The notes beneath the pieces were generated by a model. The model did no database searches. It was not told the origin of the DNA and worked only from the letters and a program-made list of their open reading frames with translations. This document shows, in pieces, positions 16,899 through 25,136 of a stretch of 54,136 nucleotides of DNA. How positions within the stretch are numbered: position 1 is the stretch's first letter; each line of letters opens with the position of its first letter. The position numbers and the translations under genes were made by a program. The stretch is from Caballeronia sp. TF1N1 (GTDB taxonomy: Bacteria; Pseudomonadota; Gammaproteobacteria; Burkholderiales; Burkholderiaceae). The stretch is from positions 1-54,136 of the forward strand of contig NZ_CP084634.1 of the NCBI RefSeq assembly GCF_022878925.1, written 5' to 3'.

Positions 16899-17738
16899 AT
16901 GTCGGCTAAACCTGTAGCGAACATACTCGCAAATCTGGAAAAGACCATTGCCAAGCACGAGGCGGCAAAGGTCTACCAGCTTCCGTTCTGGCCGGACCCT
17001 CATCGCGGATTCCCGAATGAAGTCATTCGCTCCGCCCTGTTTTCCGCCATTCAGTCACGCCACCGCACCTATCTCGAAAACGAAGAGATTTGCTGCCAGG
17101 ACGGCTACAAGATCATCTTCACAGGCCAACGCCTCGATCAAACCCATCTGGATGTGTTCGAAGGCGTCATGCACGTTGCGCGCGGCCTTCATGAAGGCAA
17201 CAACGTCCGATTCTCGGCGCACAAGCTGCTCAAGATCATCGGACGCAGCACGGGCCGTTCCGATCACCAATGGCTCGATCGGACGTTTCAGCAATTGACC
17301 GCCACATCGGTCAAGATCATGGATAAGAATGGCGAACGCGTGTTCTGGGGATCACTTCTCCCGAGCGGCGCCGCGGACCTGACGACCGGCGGCTACTGCG
17401 TTGAACTGCCACGCCACCTGATTAAACTGTTCGAACGAGGCTTCACGACTGTCGACTTCGACCGCCGCAAACTTCTTCGCGGCAAGCCCCTCGCCCAATG
17501 GCTCCAGCTCTACTACAGCAGCCATGCGCGACCCTATCCTGTCACCGTCGAATTTCTGCGCAATCTGAGCGGCAGCTCGGCCACTGTGAAGAAGTTCAAG
17601 CAGAACCTGCAGGATCGGTTGGAAGAGCTCAAAACCTTCGGCTTTATCAACGATTGGAAGATCGAAAACGATCTCGTCAATGTTGATCGGACACCAACGC
17701 CGGCACAGCAACGGCACCTTGCTAACCGCTCCTCCTGA
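16899..17738 (+). CDS. trfA: Plasmid replication initiator, TrfA family
   Basis: A 279-residue protein. The stretch VYQLPFWPDPHRGFPNEVIR followed by SALFSAI is the conserved N-terminal signature of TrfA-type initiators; two winged-helix regions follow (about 60-160 and 170-270). It binds the iterons immediately downstream and recruits DnaA and helicase. The first iteron overlaps its stop codon. A plasmid DnaB-type helicase gene at 18.6 kb may supply the loaded helicase. Full length. Confidence 0.85.
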   Translation: MSAKPVANILANLEKTIAKHEAAKVYQLPFWPDPHRGFPNEVIRSALFSAIQSRHRTYLENEEICCQDGYKIIFTGQRLDQTHLDVFEGVMHVARGLHEGNNVRFSAHKLLKIIGRSTGRSDHQWLDRTFQQLTATSVKIMDKNGERVFWGSLLPSGAADLTTGGYCVELPRHLIKLFERGFTTVDFDRRKLLRGKPLAQWLQLYYSSHARPYPVTVEFLRNLSGSSATVKKFKQNLQDRLEELKTFGFINDWKIENDLVNVDRTPTPAQQRHLANRSS

Positions 17739-18062
17739 CGGGATGCGAGGTACCCAGGCACGATTCGCCCTGGAACGGCAACCTATTCTTCAGATTTTAC
17801 CCGCACCCCACGGGATGGGAGGTACCAAGAAACCTCGTATCCCGCGTTCGCGTGAGGCTGATTCACTCCTTCGTCCTTTCCAGCCGGCCGTTTTACCCGG
17901 TAATTTGTCAATCTGTCGCACTTTCTTTGCAGGACACGGGATGGGGGGTACCACCTAACGGGATGGGAGGTACCAGCTAACGGGACTGGAGGTACCGAAA
18001 CGGGATGGGAAGTACGCTAACCACGGGACCGGAGGTACCCGAATCACGGGACAGGAGGTACT
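17738..18062 (+). repeat. Iteron array, 17-bp unit ACGGGATGGGAGGTACC
   Basis: Direct copies start at 17738, 17810, 17936, 17958, 17980, 18000, 18023 and 18046. The last six are spaced 20-23 bp, two helical turns, so lie on one face of DNA. Positions 6-8 vary (ATG, ACT, ACC, ACA); GGTACC is nearly invariant. A shorter inverted copy lies at 17831-17844. Binding sites for the TrfA-like initiator. Confidence 0.85.
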
Positions 18063-18205
18063 GAAATTCTTCGCGAACAGCTTCTTTGTCTTTGAAAATC
18101 ATGTATTTGGCAGTGCAGCGAAACGCGACTAATCTTCTTATAATCCTTCATTAATAAATACTAAGTTTTTCATACGACTCATCCTTTTTGGGCAACCCGT
18201 CGCTA

Positions 18206-18222
18206 GGTACCTCGTATCCCGT
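18206..18222 (-). repeat. Inverted iteron beyond the AT-rich region
   Basis: Reads ACGGGATACGAGGTACC on the reverse strand, a full-length iteron in opposite orientation to the array. With the partial inverted copy at 17831-17844 it shares the variant bases ACG, so these two may form a class with a separate job such as autoregulation or handcuffing. Confidence 0.75.
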
Positions 18223-18322
18223 CGATTGCTAATATAAGTCCGAGTACTTCCTCAACCTGATGTGGATAGAGCAACAGCCCCAAGATGCCTTCGAGGGAAG
18301 GACGACTTTACGGCGATCCATC

Positions 18323-18550
18323 TTAAGACTTCGATGGCCTGGACGTTTCAAGGCTTGCACTGATTAAATCAGGAAGGCTGATAATCAATCCGTCTGCAAT
18401 GCGGATCAGACTTAGCAGTGAAGGCGAGCGATTGCCTTTTTCGATCAAGCCGATACCTGTACGACTAACTCCACAGGTCGCGCCGAGCTGCTGCAACGTG
18501 ATTTCCCGCTTTTCGCGTTCCTCCCGCAGCTCCTGAACGACGCGGGCCAT
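18323..18550 (-). CDS. XRE-family HTH regulator
   Basis: A 75-residue protein made almost entirely of an XRE helix-turn-helix: LREEREKREITLQQLGATCG, then VSRTGIGLIEKGNRSPSLLSL. Start MARVVQEL (18550) is chosen because the longer frame to 18661 would run into the divergent helicase gene; the longer form would add a basic N-terminus. It lies between oriV and the helicase gene and probably controls the helicase promoter or replication. Confidence 0.6.
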   Translation of the reverse strand: MARVVQELREEREKREITLQQLGATCGVSRTGIGLIEKGNRSPSLLSLIRIADGLIISLPDLISASLETSRPSKS

Positions 18551-18638
18551 CCTTCCTGGCTGATTGTGAGGAAGAGAAAAATATCGTTTACGGCGTCCTC
18601 TGCTTGAAACATAGTCCGTGATAACAAAGGATATTGCG

Positions 18639-20045
18639 ATGAGCGACATGGGTTTAAGCACGCCCGAAATATTTAATATCGAGATTGAACGAGCTGTTTT
18701 ATGCGCTCTTCTCCAATCGCCCGATCAGATTTTGGAGATTTCAGATTTTCTCGATCCTGACCACTTTGCAAGCCGTCAGGCAGCAGAAATCTACCGTGCG
18801 TTGGTCGCGGAAATGAGCGCAAAGGGATTCGCGTCAGCAACGACAATTCTGCCCGCTCTCGATCCTCAAGCCTTCGTCGACGAATCGCCAAAGGAAGTGT
18901 TGGTTGACCTCCTCTCTGGCTTTGGCCTGCCAAGTCAGACGCGGCATTACGCCGAGCAGATCCGTGATCTATGGCGTCGCCGGCAGATTGTTGCGGCCGC
19001 ACGGGAAATCATCGGAGACGCTCAAGTAATTGACGCCGAGCGATCGGCGGCCGACTGCATCGAAGACGCGGAAGCCCGGCTGTACGAGATTGTGCAGGGC
19101 CAGCAGGCGGAAAGCGGCTATGTTCCGATCCGAGAGGGCATCCGCAAGGCCCTTGAGCGCAGCGCCGCCGCTTTCGAAGGCATAGAGACAGGAATCAAGA
19201 CGGGCATCCACGCGCTCGACGCCAAGATCGGCGGGCTCGAGCCTGGCAACCTTTACATCTTGGGCGGTCGGGCCTCCATGGGTAAGACCGCACTTGCGAT
19301 CACGATCGGGATAAACGTGGCAAAGGCCGGGAAAACCGTCCTCATGAATTCGCTCGAGATGGACGATGAAGGGCTGACGCGACGCCCGCTTGCCCGCGAA
19401 ACCGGAATTACCGCAAAGCAGCAGATTCAGAGACCCTCGGCCGATGACGTGAAGCACCTGATCCAGGCGGGCCAGGAACTTCAGAACCTGTCCTTCGCGA
19501 TCGACGAGACCCCTGCCCTCACGGTTCATCAGATCCGCACCCGATTCAGGCGGCATCAGCGGAAACACGGCGCCGATTTCCTGATCGTCGACCACCTCGC
19601 CCTGATCAAGTCCGACAGCAAAAGCCAGAACCGCACATATCAGCTGGAAGAGATCACGGGCACCTTGAAGGCGATAGCCAAGGAATTCAAAGTCCCGGTT
19701 TTGTTGCTGGCCCAGGTGAACCGCGGCGTTGAAAACCGCGAGGACAAACGGCCAACTTTGGCCGACCTGAAAGACAGCGGCGCAATCGAACAGGATGCCG
19801 ATGTCGTGATGTTCGTCTATCGCCATTTTTACTATCTCGAACGCGACGAGCCGCGTCGGCAGGCCGGCGAGAAGAACGACGCATTCTATGGCCGTCAGCA
19901 TGACTGGTCGACGCAGCTCGATGCCGAAAAAGACAAGGCGGAAGTCATCATCGCTAAGTCCCGCAACGACGAGACGGGAACGATCCGCCTCGGCTTTGAC
20001 GGCCGCCGCCAGTGGTTCTACGACCTGACAGAAGGACAGCGGTAG
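18639..20045 (+). CDS. dnaB: Replicative DNA helicase, DnaB type
   Basis: A 468-residue protein, the length of chromosomal DnaB. The N-terminal collar domain (IEIERAVLCALLQSPDQILE) is followed by a RecA-like hexameric helicase: Walker A GGRASMGKT near 208-216, Walker B FLIVDHLALI, LLAQVNRGVE, and the DSGAIEQDADVV Arg-finger region. ATG 18639 has AAAGGA about 7 bases upstream; the in-frame ATG at 18618 lacks one. A plasmid copy beside trfA suggests dedicated helicase loading at oriV. It could also be a domesticated phage helicase. Confidence 0.9.
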   Translation: MSDMGLSTPEIFNIEIERAVLCALLQSPDQILEISDFLDPDHFASRQAAEIYRALVAEMSAKGFASATTILPALDPQAFVDESPKEVLVDLLSGFGLPSQTRHYAEQIRDLWRRRQIVAAAREIIGDAQVIDAERSAADCIEDAEARLYEIVQGQQAESGYVPIREGIRKALERSAAAFEGIETGIKTGIHALDAKIGGLEPGNLYILGGRASMGKTALAITIGINVAKAGKTVLMNSLEMDDEGLTRRPLARETGITAKQQIQRPSADDVKHLIQAGQELQNLSFAIDETPALTVHQIRTRFRRHQRKHGADFLIVDHLALIKSDSKSQNRTYQLEEITGTLKAIAKEFKVPVLLLAQVNRGVENREDKRPTLADLKDSGAIEQDADVVMFVYRHFYYLERDEPRRQAGEKNDAFYGRQHDWSTQLDAEKDKAEVIIAKSRNDETGTIRLGFDGRRQWFYDLTEGQR

Positions 20046-20077
20046 AACGTTCTCTCAGAAATAGGAGATAGAAAAGA

Positions 20078-20093
20078 GGGGCCTGCCGGCCCC
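20078..20093. terminator. GC-rich hairpin after the helicase gene
   Basis: GGGGCC and GGCCCC arms with loop TGCC, 33 bases past the helicase stop. No T-run. May be a terminator, or part of the leader of the next gene. Confidence 0.35.
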
Positions 20094-20200
20094 AGGTCAT
20101 CAAGGACTGGACGCAAGCGCGTCGCCGTCGTATCCCCCATTTTTCGCAAGTGCAAAAAACCGGGAGATACCCCTCGCCGGCGCCGGTCCTAGATGCCCTT

Positions 20201-20251
20201 CCCCCCGCTCATTGCCGCTTGGGCTAAAGGGTTGCATGCGCAACCCTTTAG
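20201..20251 (+). repeat. Palindromic leader element, copy 1
   Basis: A perfect 12-bp inverted repeat, CTAAAGGGTTGC and GCAACCCTTTAG around ATGC (20224-20251), preceded by a conserved flank beginning CCCCCGCTCATTGCCGCTTG. It sits 16 bases before the ATG of the ParB-like gene, right against the Shine-Dalgarno. The same flank and palindrome core occur at 42361-42407 before another gene. Either an operator or an RNA hairpin controlling translation. Confidence 0.7.
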
Positions 20252-20267
20252 CAACAGGAGAAAGAAG

Positions 20268-22070
20268 ATGAGCGCCCAATACGAAACGAGAGAAATCGCC
20301 CTCAACAAACTGGTTTTGTGGGAGGGTAACGTACGTAAAACAGGCGCGGATTCAGGGATCGAAGAGCTGGCAGCGTCGATCAAGGCGCACGGGCTTTTGA
20401 ACCCGCTCACCATCCAAAGCGGGGCCAAGGGCACGTTTGTCGTCATTGCAGGCGGCAGACGGCTTGCGGCGTTGAAGATGCTGGCGAAGATGGGAGACAT
20501 TGAAAAGACGGCGGCTATTCCATGCCGTATGCCCATGGACAATGTTGATTCTGCTGAATTGTCTTTGGCGGAGAACGTGGTGCGCGTAGCGATGCATCCG
20601 GCCGACCAGTTCGAAACATGGCGTGATCTGGTGGACAACGGTCAGACTGTGCCGCAAATCGCAGCGCGTTTTGGCGTCTCGGAAACGGTTGTCAGAAAAC
20701 GGCTTTCCCTTGGGAAGGTCTCGCCCGTCATTCTTGAAGCGTACCGGCAAGGGGAGACGGATTTAGAGGCCTTGCAGGCTTTTACCGTCACCGATGATCG
20801 TGATGTGCAGGAAAGCGTCTGGGCGGGTCTGTCCGGCTGGCAGAAGAGCGATGCGCGGACGATCCGGCAGATGCTGACGCAAGGCGACGTCCCGACACAC
20901 GATAGGCGTGTGCGGTTCGTCGGGCTGGACGCTTATGAAGCGGCAGGCGGAAGCGTGAAACGTGATCTGTTCGCGGCAGAAGGCGGCGGATACTGCACAG
21001 ACGTCCCCCTGCTCGACCGATTGTTCCACGAGAAACTGCAGTCCATGGCCGATACGATTAGAGCTGAAGGCTGGAAATGGGCAGAAGGCCGGGTTTCCTT
21101 CGGTTGGGAAGACCGTCAGGCGTTTGAGCAGGCTGACCCGGAAGCTCGCGACGAAGCACTGGAAAATGAGCTGGAGGAGCTGGAATCCATCTGCGCCGAT
21201 CTTGCCTATTCCTCCGGCGATGGGGACCTTGAGCGGTACAACGCGGCGGAACAGCGCATTGCAGAAATCGAGGAGATGCCTGAAATCTGGAGTGACGCAG
21301 TGAAAGCATCGTCCGGCGTCATCATCACGGTCGATCATCAGGGTGAAGCCGTCATGGAGTTTGGCCTCATCCGGGCAGAGGACGCGCCCGCGTTCGAAGA
21401 GATCGATACAGAAGCGCCGGTTGAGACACCAAAAGGACCAGCCTCCCTACCCGCCTCACTGATCGAGGATCTTACGGCGCACAAAACGGCAGCCTTGCGG
21501 ATTGAGCTCGCTCGATCCCCGGACGTGGCTTTGGCGGCTGTCGTTCACGCCATCGCCCTATCGGCGTTCTATGCCGACCGGGTCAAGGGTCTTAAGACCG
21601 TGATGGTCGTCCGCAGCCTTGAGCGCTCGTTGAAAGGCTATGAGACGGTCGCCGCCGTTGTTGCCCTCGAAGCCGAGCGCGAACGCATCGGCGAGCTTCT
21701 GCCGGGCAACGCTTCCGACCTGTGGGAATGGTGCCTGTCCGCGTCCCGGGATGACCTGATGGACGTTCTGGCCGTTGCTGCCGCTTACGGCGTCGATACG
21801 GTCGTAACGAAAACCGAGCAGAACCGGAGCGGCGTTGCCTTTGGCGCAGCCTTGGCGAAAGCGCTCGATCTCAACATGGCGAACTGGTACAGCCCAAGCG
21901 CAGACGGATATTTCGGGAGAATCAGCAAGACCATGATCCTGTCCGATCTCGAAGCTGCCCGTGGCGCTCCTGGTGCACCGGGATGGGAGAAACTGAAAAA
22001 GACCGAACTTGCCATCCTCGCGGAACGTGAAGTTTCCGAAACGGATTGGCTCCCTGAATTGCTGCGGTGA
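20268..22070 (+). CDS. ParB/Spo0J-family DNA-binding protein, long form
   Basis: A 600-residue protein. Residues 1-110 form the ParB N-terminal domain (NKLVLWEGNVRK, IVIAGGRRLAALK-like FVVIAGGRRLAAL, ELSLAENVVR). An HTH follows at about 125-160 (TVPQIAARFGVSETVVRKRL). The long C-terminal 430 residues are of the type in alphaproteobacterial plasmid ParB-like proteins and have no other known domain. ATG 20268 is preceded by AGGAG. No parA lies next to it, and a separate parA/RHH pair is at 40.9 kb, so this one is more likely a regulator or nuclease-like ParB homolog than the partition protein. Confidence 0.8.
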   Translation: MSAQYETREIALNKLVLWEGNVRKTGADSGIEELAASIKAHGLLNPLTIQSGAKGTFVVIAGGRRLAALKMLAKMGDIEKTAAIPCRMPMDNVDSAELSLAENVVRVAMHPADQFETWRDLVDNGQTVPQIAARFGVSETVVRKRLSLGKVSPVILEAYRQGETDLEALQAFTVTDDRDVQESVWAGLSGWQKSDARTIRQMLTQGDVPTHDRRVRFVGLDAYEAAGGSVKRDLFAAEGGGYCTDVPLLDRLFHEKLQSMADTIRAEGWKWAEGRVSFGWEDRQAFEQADPEARDEALENELEELESICADLAYSSGDGDLERYNAAEQRIAEIEEMPEIWSDAVKASSGVIITVDHQGEAVMEFGLIRAEDAPAFEEIDTEAPVETPKGPASLPASLIEDLTAHKTAALRIELARSPDVALAAVVHAIALSAFYADRVKGLKTVMVVRSLERSLKGYETVAAVVALEAERERIGELLPGNASDLWEWCLSASRDDLMDVLAVAAAYGVDTVVTKTEQNRSGVAFGAALAKALDLNMANWYSPSADGYFGRISKTMILSDLEAARGAPGAPGWEKLKKTELAILAEREVSETDWLPELLR

Positions 22071-22088
22071 TCTTCTGACCGTAGCAAG

Positions 22089-22117
22089 AAGCCCCCGGCT
22101 CTCAGGCCGGGGGCTTT
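22089..22117. terminator. Bidirectional intrinsic terminator
   Basis: Stem AAGCCCCCGGC / GCCGGGGGCTT with loop TCTCAG, followed by T-rich sequence, between the convergent ParB-like gene and the HTH gene at 22124. A-run on one side and T-run on the other allow use in both directions. Confidence 0.85.
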
Positions 22118-22123
22118 CTATGA

Positions 22124-22582
22124 CTAGAGGGGCACTGCGCCGCTTTCAAGCACGGCGCGAACCTCAGGTAGCAGATGGTAGCGATTTTCCTTCCCTTCCC
22201 ACGTTCGTTTAAAGGCCTTTCGGTTCTTCGGCCATCCTTCCGTATGAGCTGCACGCTTGCCAAAAGCGCGCATAGCGCCTTTGACTATGTCGTCGGCGCA
22301 ACCAAGCTCCCTAGCCAATTCTGATGTTGTTACCCCGGCGTTCCTGGCCTTTTTGATCACGCGGAGCACGTCTTTCTGCGTTTTCGGCAGTGGGCGACGC
22401 GTAAGAAACGCTTTCGCGACATCTTCCGTCAAAGCAACCGGTTCTACCGCCGTGGATGGCGCGGCGTCAGTCGCGTCTGCCACTTTTGGTGTGACGCCTC
22501 CGACAGCTTGGGTGCCAAGGTTGAGAAAAGAACTGGCTGACTGCAGCTCTTCTGGTGTGCCTTCGAAAATTACAAGTTTCAT
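22124..22582 (-). CDS. Hypothetical winged-helix/HTH protein
   Basis: A 152-residue protein. The N-terminal 30 residues start MKLVIFEGTPEELQSAS; a linker rich in Ala/Val/Thr follows; the C-terminal half carries a helix-turn-helix (VTTSELARELGCADDIVKGA) and a wing-like basic region. Probable transcription regulator of unknown target. An AGGGAGAA precedes the ATG. Convergent with the ParB-like gene. Confidence 0.6.
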   Translation of the reverse strand: MKLVIFEGTPEELQSASSFLNLGTQAVGGVTPKVADATDAAPSTAVEPVALTEDVAKAFLTRRPLPKTQKDVLRVIKKARNAGVTTSELARELGCADDIVKGAMRAFGKRAAHTEGWPKNRKAFKRTWEGKENRYHLLPEVRAVLESGAVPL

Positions 22583-22842
22583 ATCGTTCTCCCTGTGAAA
22601 TTACGGGAGGATCGTAGCAGATAAGAAGTATCTGCGAATATATATGGTAAACGCCAAAATATACGACAATTCAGTGGGAAAAATTAAGTCTGCGGCAGTA
22701 GGGTTTTGAGTATGCCGGTTTATCCTGTCTCTGCTGCTTGCGTGTTGTAGTCTGCAGCTCCGTGATCATCAGGGACGGTAAACGCCACACGGAATGCTTT
22801 TTTCGCAATGTTCGTTTGTTTGCTTCAACCTAGGAGAATCCA

Positions 22843-23025
22843 ATGTCTGATGATAAAAACAACCGCGGACCGGCCGACCGGAGTCGCATCAACGTCCATG
22901 AAGATTACGAACTGCGTTACTGGAGCGACAAGTTCGGCTGCACCCACGACCAGCTGAAGGCCGCTGTTAAGGCCGTCGGCGTTATGGCGGTTGATGTCGA
23001 AGCCTATTTGAAGAAGAAAAAGTAA
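22843..23025 (+). CDS. DUF3606 family small protein
   Basis: A 60-residue protein with the DUF3606 pattern: NRGPADRSRINVHEDYELRY then WSDKFGCTHDQLKAAVKAVG and a basic KKKK end. Good AGGAG before ATG. Stand-alone gene; the function of the family is unknown. Confidence 0.8.
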   Translation: MSDDKNNRGPADRSRINVHEDYELRYWSDKFGCTHDQLKAAVKAVGVMAVDVEAYLKKKK

Positions 23026-23088
23026 ACCAACACGTTGCAGGGCGATCCGCCCTGCAAACTCACAACGCAACCATATTTCGTCGTACCT

Positions 23089-23103
23089 GTTCTACATTCG
23101 TTC
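23089..23103 (+). promoter_or_regulatory. LexA (SOS) box upstream of umuDC
   Basis: GTTCTACATTCGTTC is an exact GTTC-N7-GTTC, the alphaproteobacterial LexA operator. It lies 20 bases before the leader frame of the umuDC operon, so the operon should be induced by DNA damage. Confidence 0.8.
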
Positions 23104-23123
23104 TCCTTCAGAGGAGGATTCAA

Positions 23124-23219
23124 ATGGGACGGCCTGACGGTAATCTCGTACCAAGAACAGACCCGGCTAAAAACGCCGGCAGGCGCACCGCGCCTGCCGG
23201 GAGAGGCGGACTGTCATGA
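23124..23219 (+). CDS. 31-residue leader peptide frame in the SOS operon
   Basis: ATG 23124 has a strong AGAGGAGG Shine-Dalgarno 5-6 bases upstream, better than that of umuD. The frame encodes a 31-residue Arg/Gly/Pro-rich peptide (MGRPDGNLVPRTDPAKNAGR...) and its TGA overlaps the umuD ATG (ATGA). Either a real small protein or a device that couples umuD translation. Not seen in standard umuDC operons. Confidence 0.5.
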   Translation: MGRPDGNLVPRTDPAKNAGRRTAPAGRGGLS

Positions 23220-23650
23220 GCGCGCGCGACCGGCTGACTTTCCTGCCCGTGCATTCTGGGACCCGGCTGGCTGTCCCGTTTGTCGCGTCGCGAGCCGCTT
23301 GCGGCTTTCCCAGCCCGGCGGACGATTATCTCGACCGCCCGCTCGATTTCAACGAGCTGCTGATCTCAAATCCCGCCGCGACCTTCGCTGTGCGGATCGC
23401 GGGCGAAAGCATGACGGGCGCAGGCCTGTTTCCCGGCGATATCGCGGTCGTCGACCGCTCCCTGACGCCCTTCAATGGCTGTGTCGTGCTTGCACTTATT
23501 GACGGCGAGTTCACGATCAAACGCTATCGGCTGAAAGCCGGGAGCGTCACGCTCCAACCAGAAAACAAGGCTTTCCGCGACCTGGTTATCGCCGAAGAGA
23601 CCGCTTTCGAGGTATGGGGTGTCGTCAAAAACGCCATCCGCATGCTTTAA
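23216..23650 (+). CDS. umuD: UmuD-like S24 peptidase, DNA polymerase V subunit
   Basis: A 144-residue protein. Self-cleavage site Cys29-Gly30, catalytic Ser65 (GESMTGAG) and Lys102 (FTIKRYR) are each exactly five residues later than in E. coli UmuD, so all parts are present. After RecA-stimulated self-cleavage it joins UmuC in translesion synthesis. Translationally coupled to the leader frame and 2 bases before umuC. Confidence 0.9.
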   Translation: MSARDRLTFLPVHSGTRLAVPFVASRAACGFPSPADDYLDRPLDFNELLISNPAATFAVRIAGESMTGAGLFPGDIAVVDRSLTPFNGCVVLALIDGEFTIKRYRLKAGSVTLQPENKAFRDLVIAEETAFEVWGVVKNAIRML

Positions 23651-23652
23651 CC

Positions 23653-24915
23653 GTGCCGGACCCTGTTGCCCTTGTCGATTGCAATAACTTCTACGCCAGC
23701 TGCGAGCGGCTGTTCCAGCCCGCGTTGCGCGGACGTCCGGTCGTCGTGCTTTCGAACAATGACGGTTGCGTAGTCGCCCGCTCGAACGAAGCCAAGGCGC
23801 TCGGAATCGAGATGGGCGAGCCATGGCATATCTGCCGCGCCCGCGTTGACACGCAAGGCGTGATCGTCCGTTCCAGCAATTACACGCTCTACGGCGACAT
23901 CAGCGCCCGCGTGATGCGCGTGCTGGAGGGTTTCACGCCCGAGCTTGAGATTTATTCGATCGACGAGGCCTTTCTTGGCCTCGCTGGCTTCGAAAATCGA
24001 CTCGACGCGCACGCCCGGGCGCTGCGCGCGACCGTGCTGCAATGGACCGGCATCCCGGTGTCCGTCGGCATTGCCCCGACCAAGACCCTCGCCAAACTCG
24101 CCAACCGCGCCGCGAAGAAGGCGCCGGAGAGCGGCGGCGTCATGGCGTTGCTGACGGCTGCCGATCAGGAGGCCGCGCTTGCGAAGGTCGAGCTGACGGA
24201 CCTCTGGGGCGTTGCGACCCGCATGGCGGAGCGACTGCACGCCATCGGCATCCGGACCCCGCTTGATCTCCGCAGCGCCGACGCCAAGTTTGTGCGCATG
24301 CACACGAGCGTCGTCATGGAGCGCATGGTTCTGGAGCTTCAGGGCGTCCCCTGCATCAGCCTTGAGGAGGCACCGCCTGATCGCAAGATGATCCTGGCAT
24401 CGCGGTCCTTTGGCCAACGCGTCTCGCACCGGCGAGAGCTGGACGAGGCGGTGACAAGCTTCACGGCGCGGGCCGCCGAGAAGCTGCGCCGCCAGGATCT
24501 AGCCTGCGGCCGTGTGGTCGTCTTCATTCACACGGACCGTTACCGGCCGCAAGACCGGCAATATGCCGCCGAACGGGCGATTACCCTGCCCGTCGCGACG
24601 GCCGACACTGGAAAGCTGAACCGGGCTGCGCTTCAGGTGCTCGATACGCTTTTCCGGCCCGGCCACGCCTACAAGAAGGCGGGCGTCATGCTGCAGAACC
24701 TGGTTCCCGCCCGGACGGTTCAGGCCAGCCTGTTCGACGCACCTGACGATCCGAAGACAATCGCGCGGATGCAGGCGCTCGATAGACTCAATGCCCGCTT
24801 TGGCCGGGGGACCGTAACCTTCGCCACCATGGGCCATCAGCCCGCCTGGGCGTTGCGGAAGGATTTCATCAGCCCGCGCTACACAACGTCCTGGAAGGAA
24901 TTGCTGTGCGTCTAG
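23653..24915 (+). CDS. umuC: UmuC-like translesion DNA polymerase
   Basis: A 420-residue Y-family polymerase, normal length. Active-site carboxylates are in [12 protein letters not shown] near the start and SIDEAFLG near residue 101-108; the little-finger and UmuC C-terminal regions follow ([24 protein letters not shown]). Start GTG 23653 directly after umuD is chosen because the conserved N-terminus begins there; an upstream in-frame start would overlap umuD. Error-prone bypass of DNA damage. Confidence 0.92.
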   Translation: MPDPVALVDCNNFYASCERLFQPALRGRPVVVLSNNDGCVVARSNEAKALGIEMGEPWHICRARVDTQGVIVRSSNYTLYGDISARVMRVLEGFTPELEIYSIDEAFLGLAGFENRLDAHARALRATVLQWTGIPVSVGIAPTKTLAKLANRAAKKAPESGGVMALLTAADQEAALAKVELTDLWGVATRMAERLHAIGIRTPLDLRSADAKFVRMHTSVVMERMVLELQGVPCISLEEAPPDRKMILASRSFGQRVSHRRELDEAVTSFTARAAEKLRRQDLACGRVVVFIHTDRYRPQDRQYAAERAITLPVATADTGKLNRAALQVLDTLFRPGHAYKKAGVMLQNLVPARTVQASLFDAPDDPKTIARMQALDRLNARFGRGTVTFATMGHQPAWALRKDFISPRYTTSWKELLCV

Positions 24916-25136
24916 CGGCAATAACAAGGTGCCGGCCTTCCGTCGGAGATGTCGAGTTAGGCAGTCCACATTTCGAACCGACTGAGATGGGCAAAATGGC
25001 GGCTTAATGCTAGGTCAAGAACTGGTTACACCGAAAATCGTGACATATGATCCAGTGTCAGCAAGAAGCCTGCAAACGTTATAGGACCGCGAAAATTAGA
25101 TAGTAATCCTTCATAAAGAAACCCCGGAGAGCCGCG

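Larger units (their letters stand above)
17738..18270. other. oriV: Origin of replication (oriV) with iterons, AT-rich region and DnaA box
   Basis: The noncoding stretch between trfA and the XRE gene holds direct iterons (17738-18062), an AT-rich region (about 18121-18180, probable unwinding site), a reverse iteron at 18206-18222 and TGTGGATAG at 18261-18269, matching the DnaA box in 8 of 9 positions. These are the parts of an iteron-controlled theta origin. Confidence 0.8.

Noticed and set aside
17738..18062. Could the iteron array be a CRISPR or VNTR?
   Set aside because: Repeats are 17 bp at two-helical-turn spacing next to an initiator gene, with a DnaA box and AT-rich region; an origin explains all of it.
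18969..19901. 310-residue reverse frame inside the helicase gene
   Set aside because: It is the antisense of a well-supported DnaB gene in GC-rich DNA, with no domain and no ribosome site.
22809..22824. Second LexA box (GTTCGTTTGTTTGCTTC) before the DUF3606 gene
   Set aside because: Second half-site reads GCTT rather than GTTC at the right spacing, so it fails the consensus.
23647..24429. 260-residue reverse frame inside umuC
   Set aside because: Antisense shadow of a complete Y-family polymerase.
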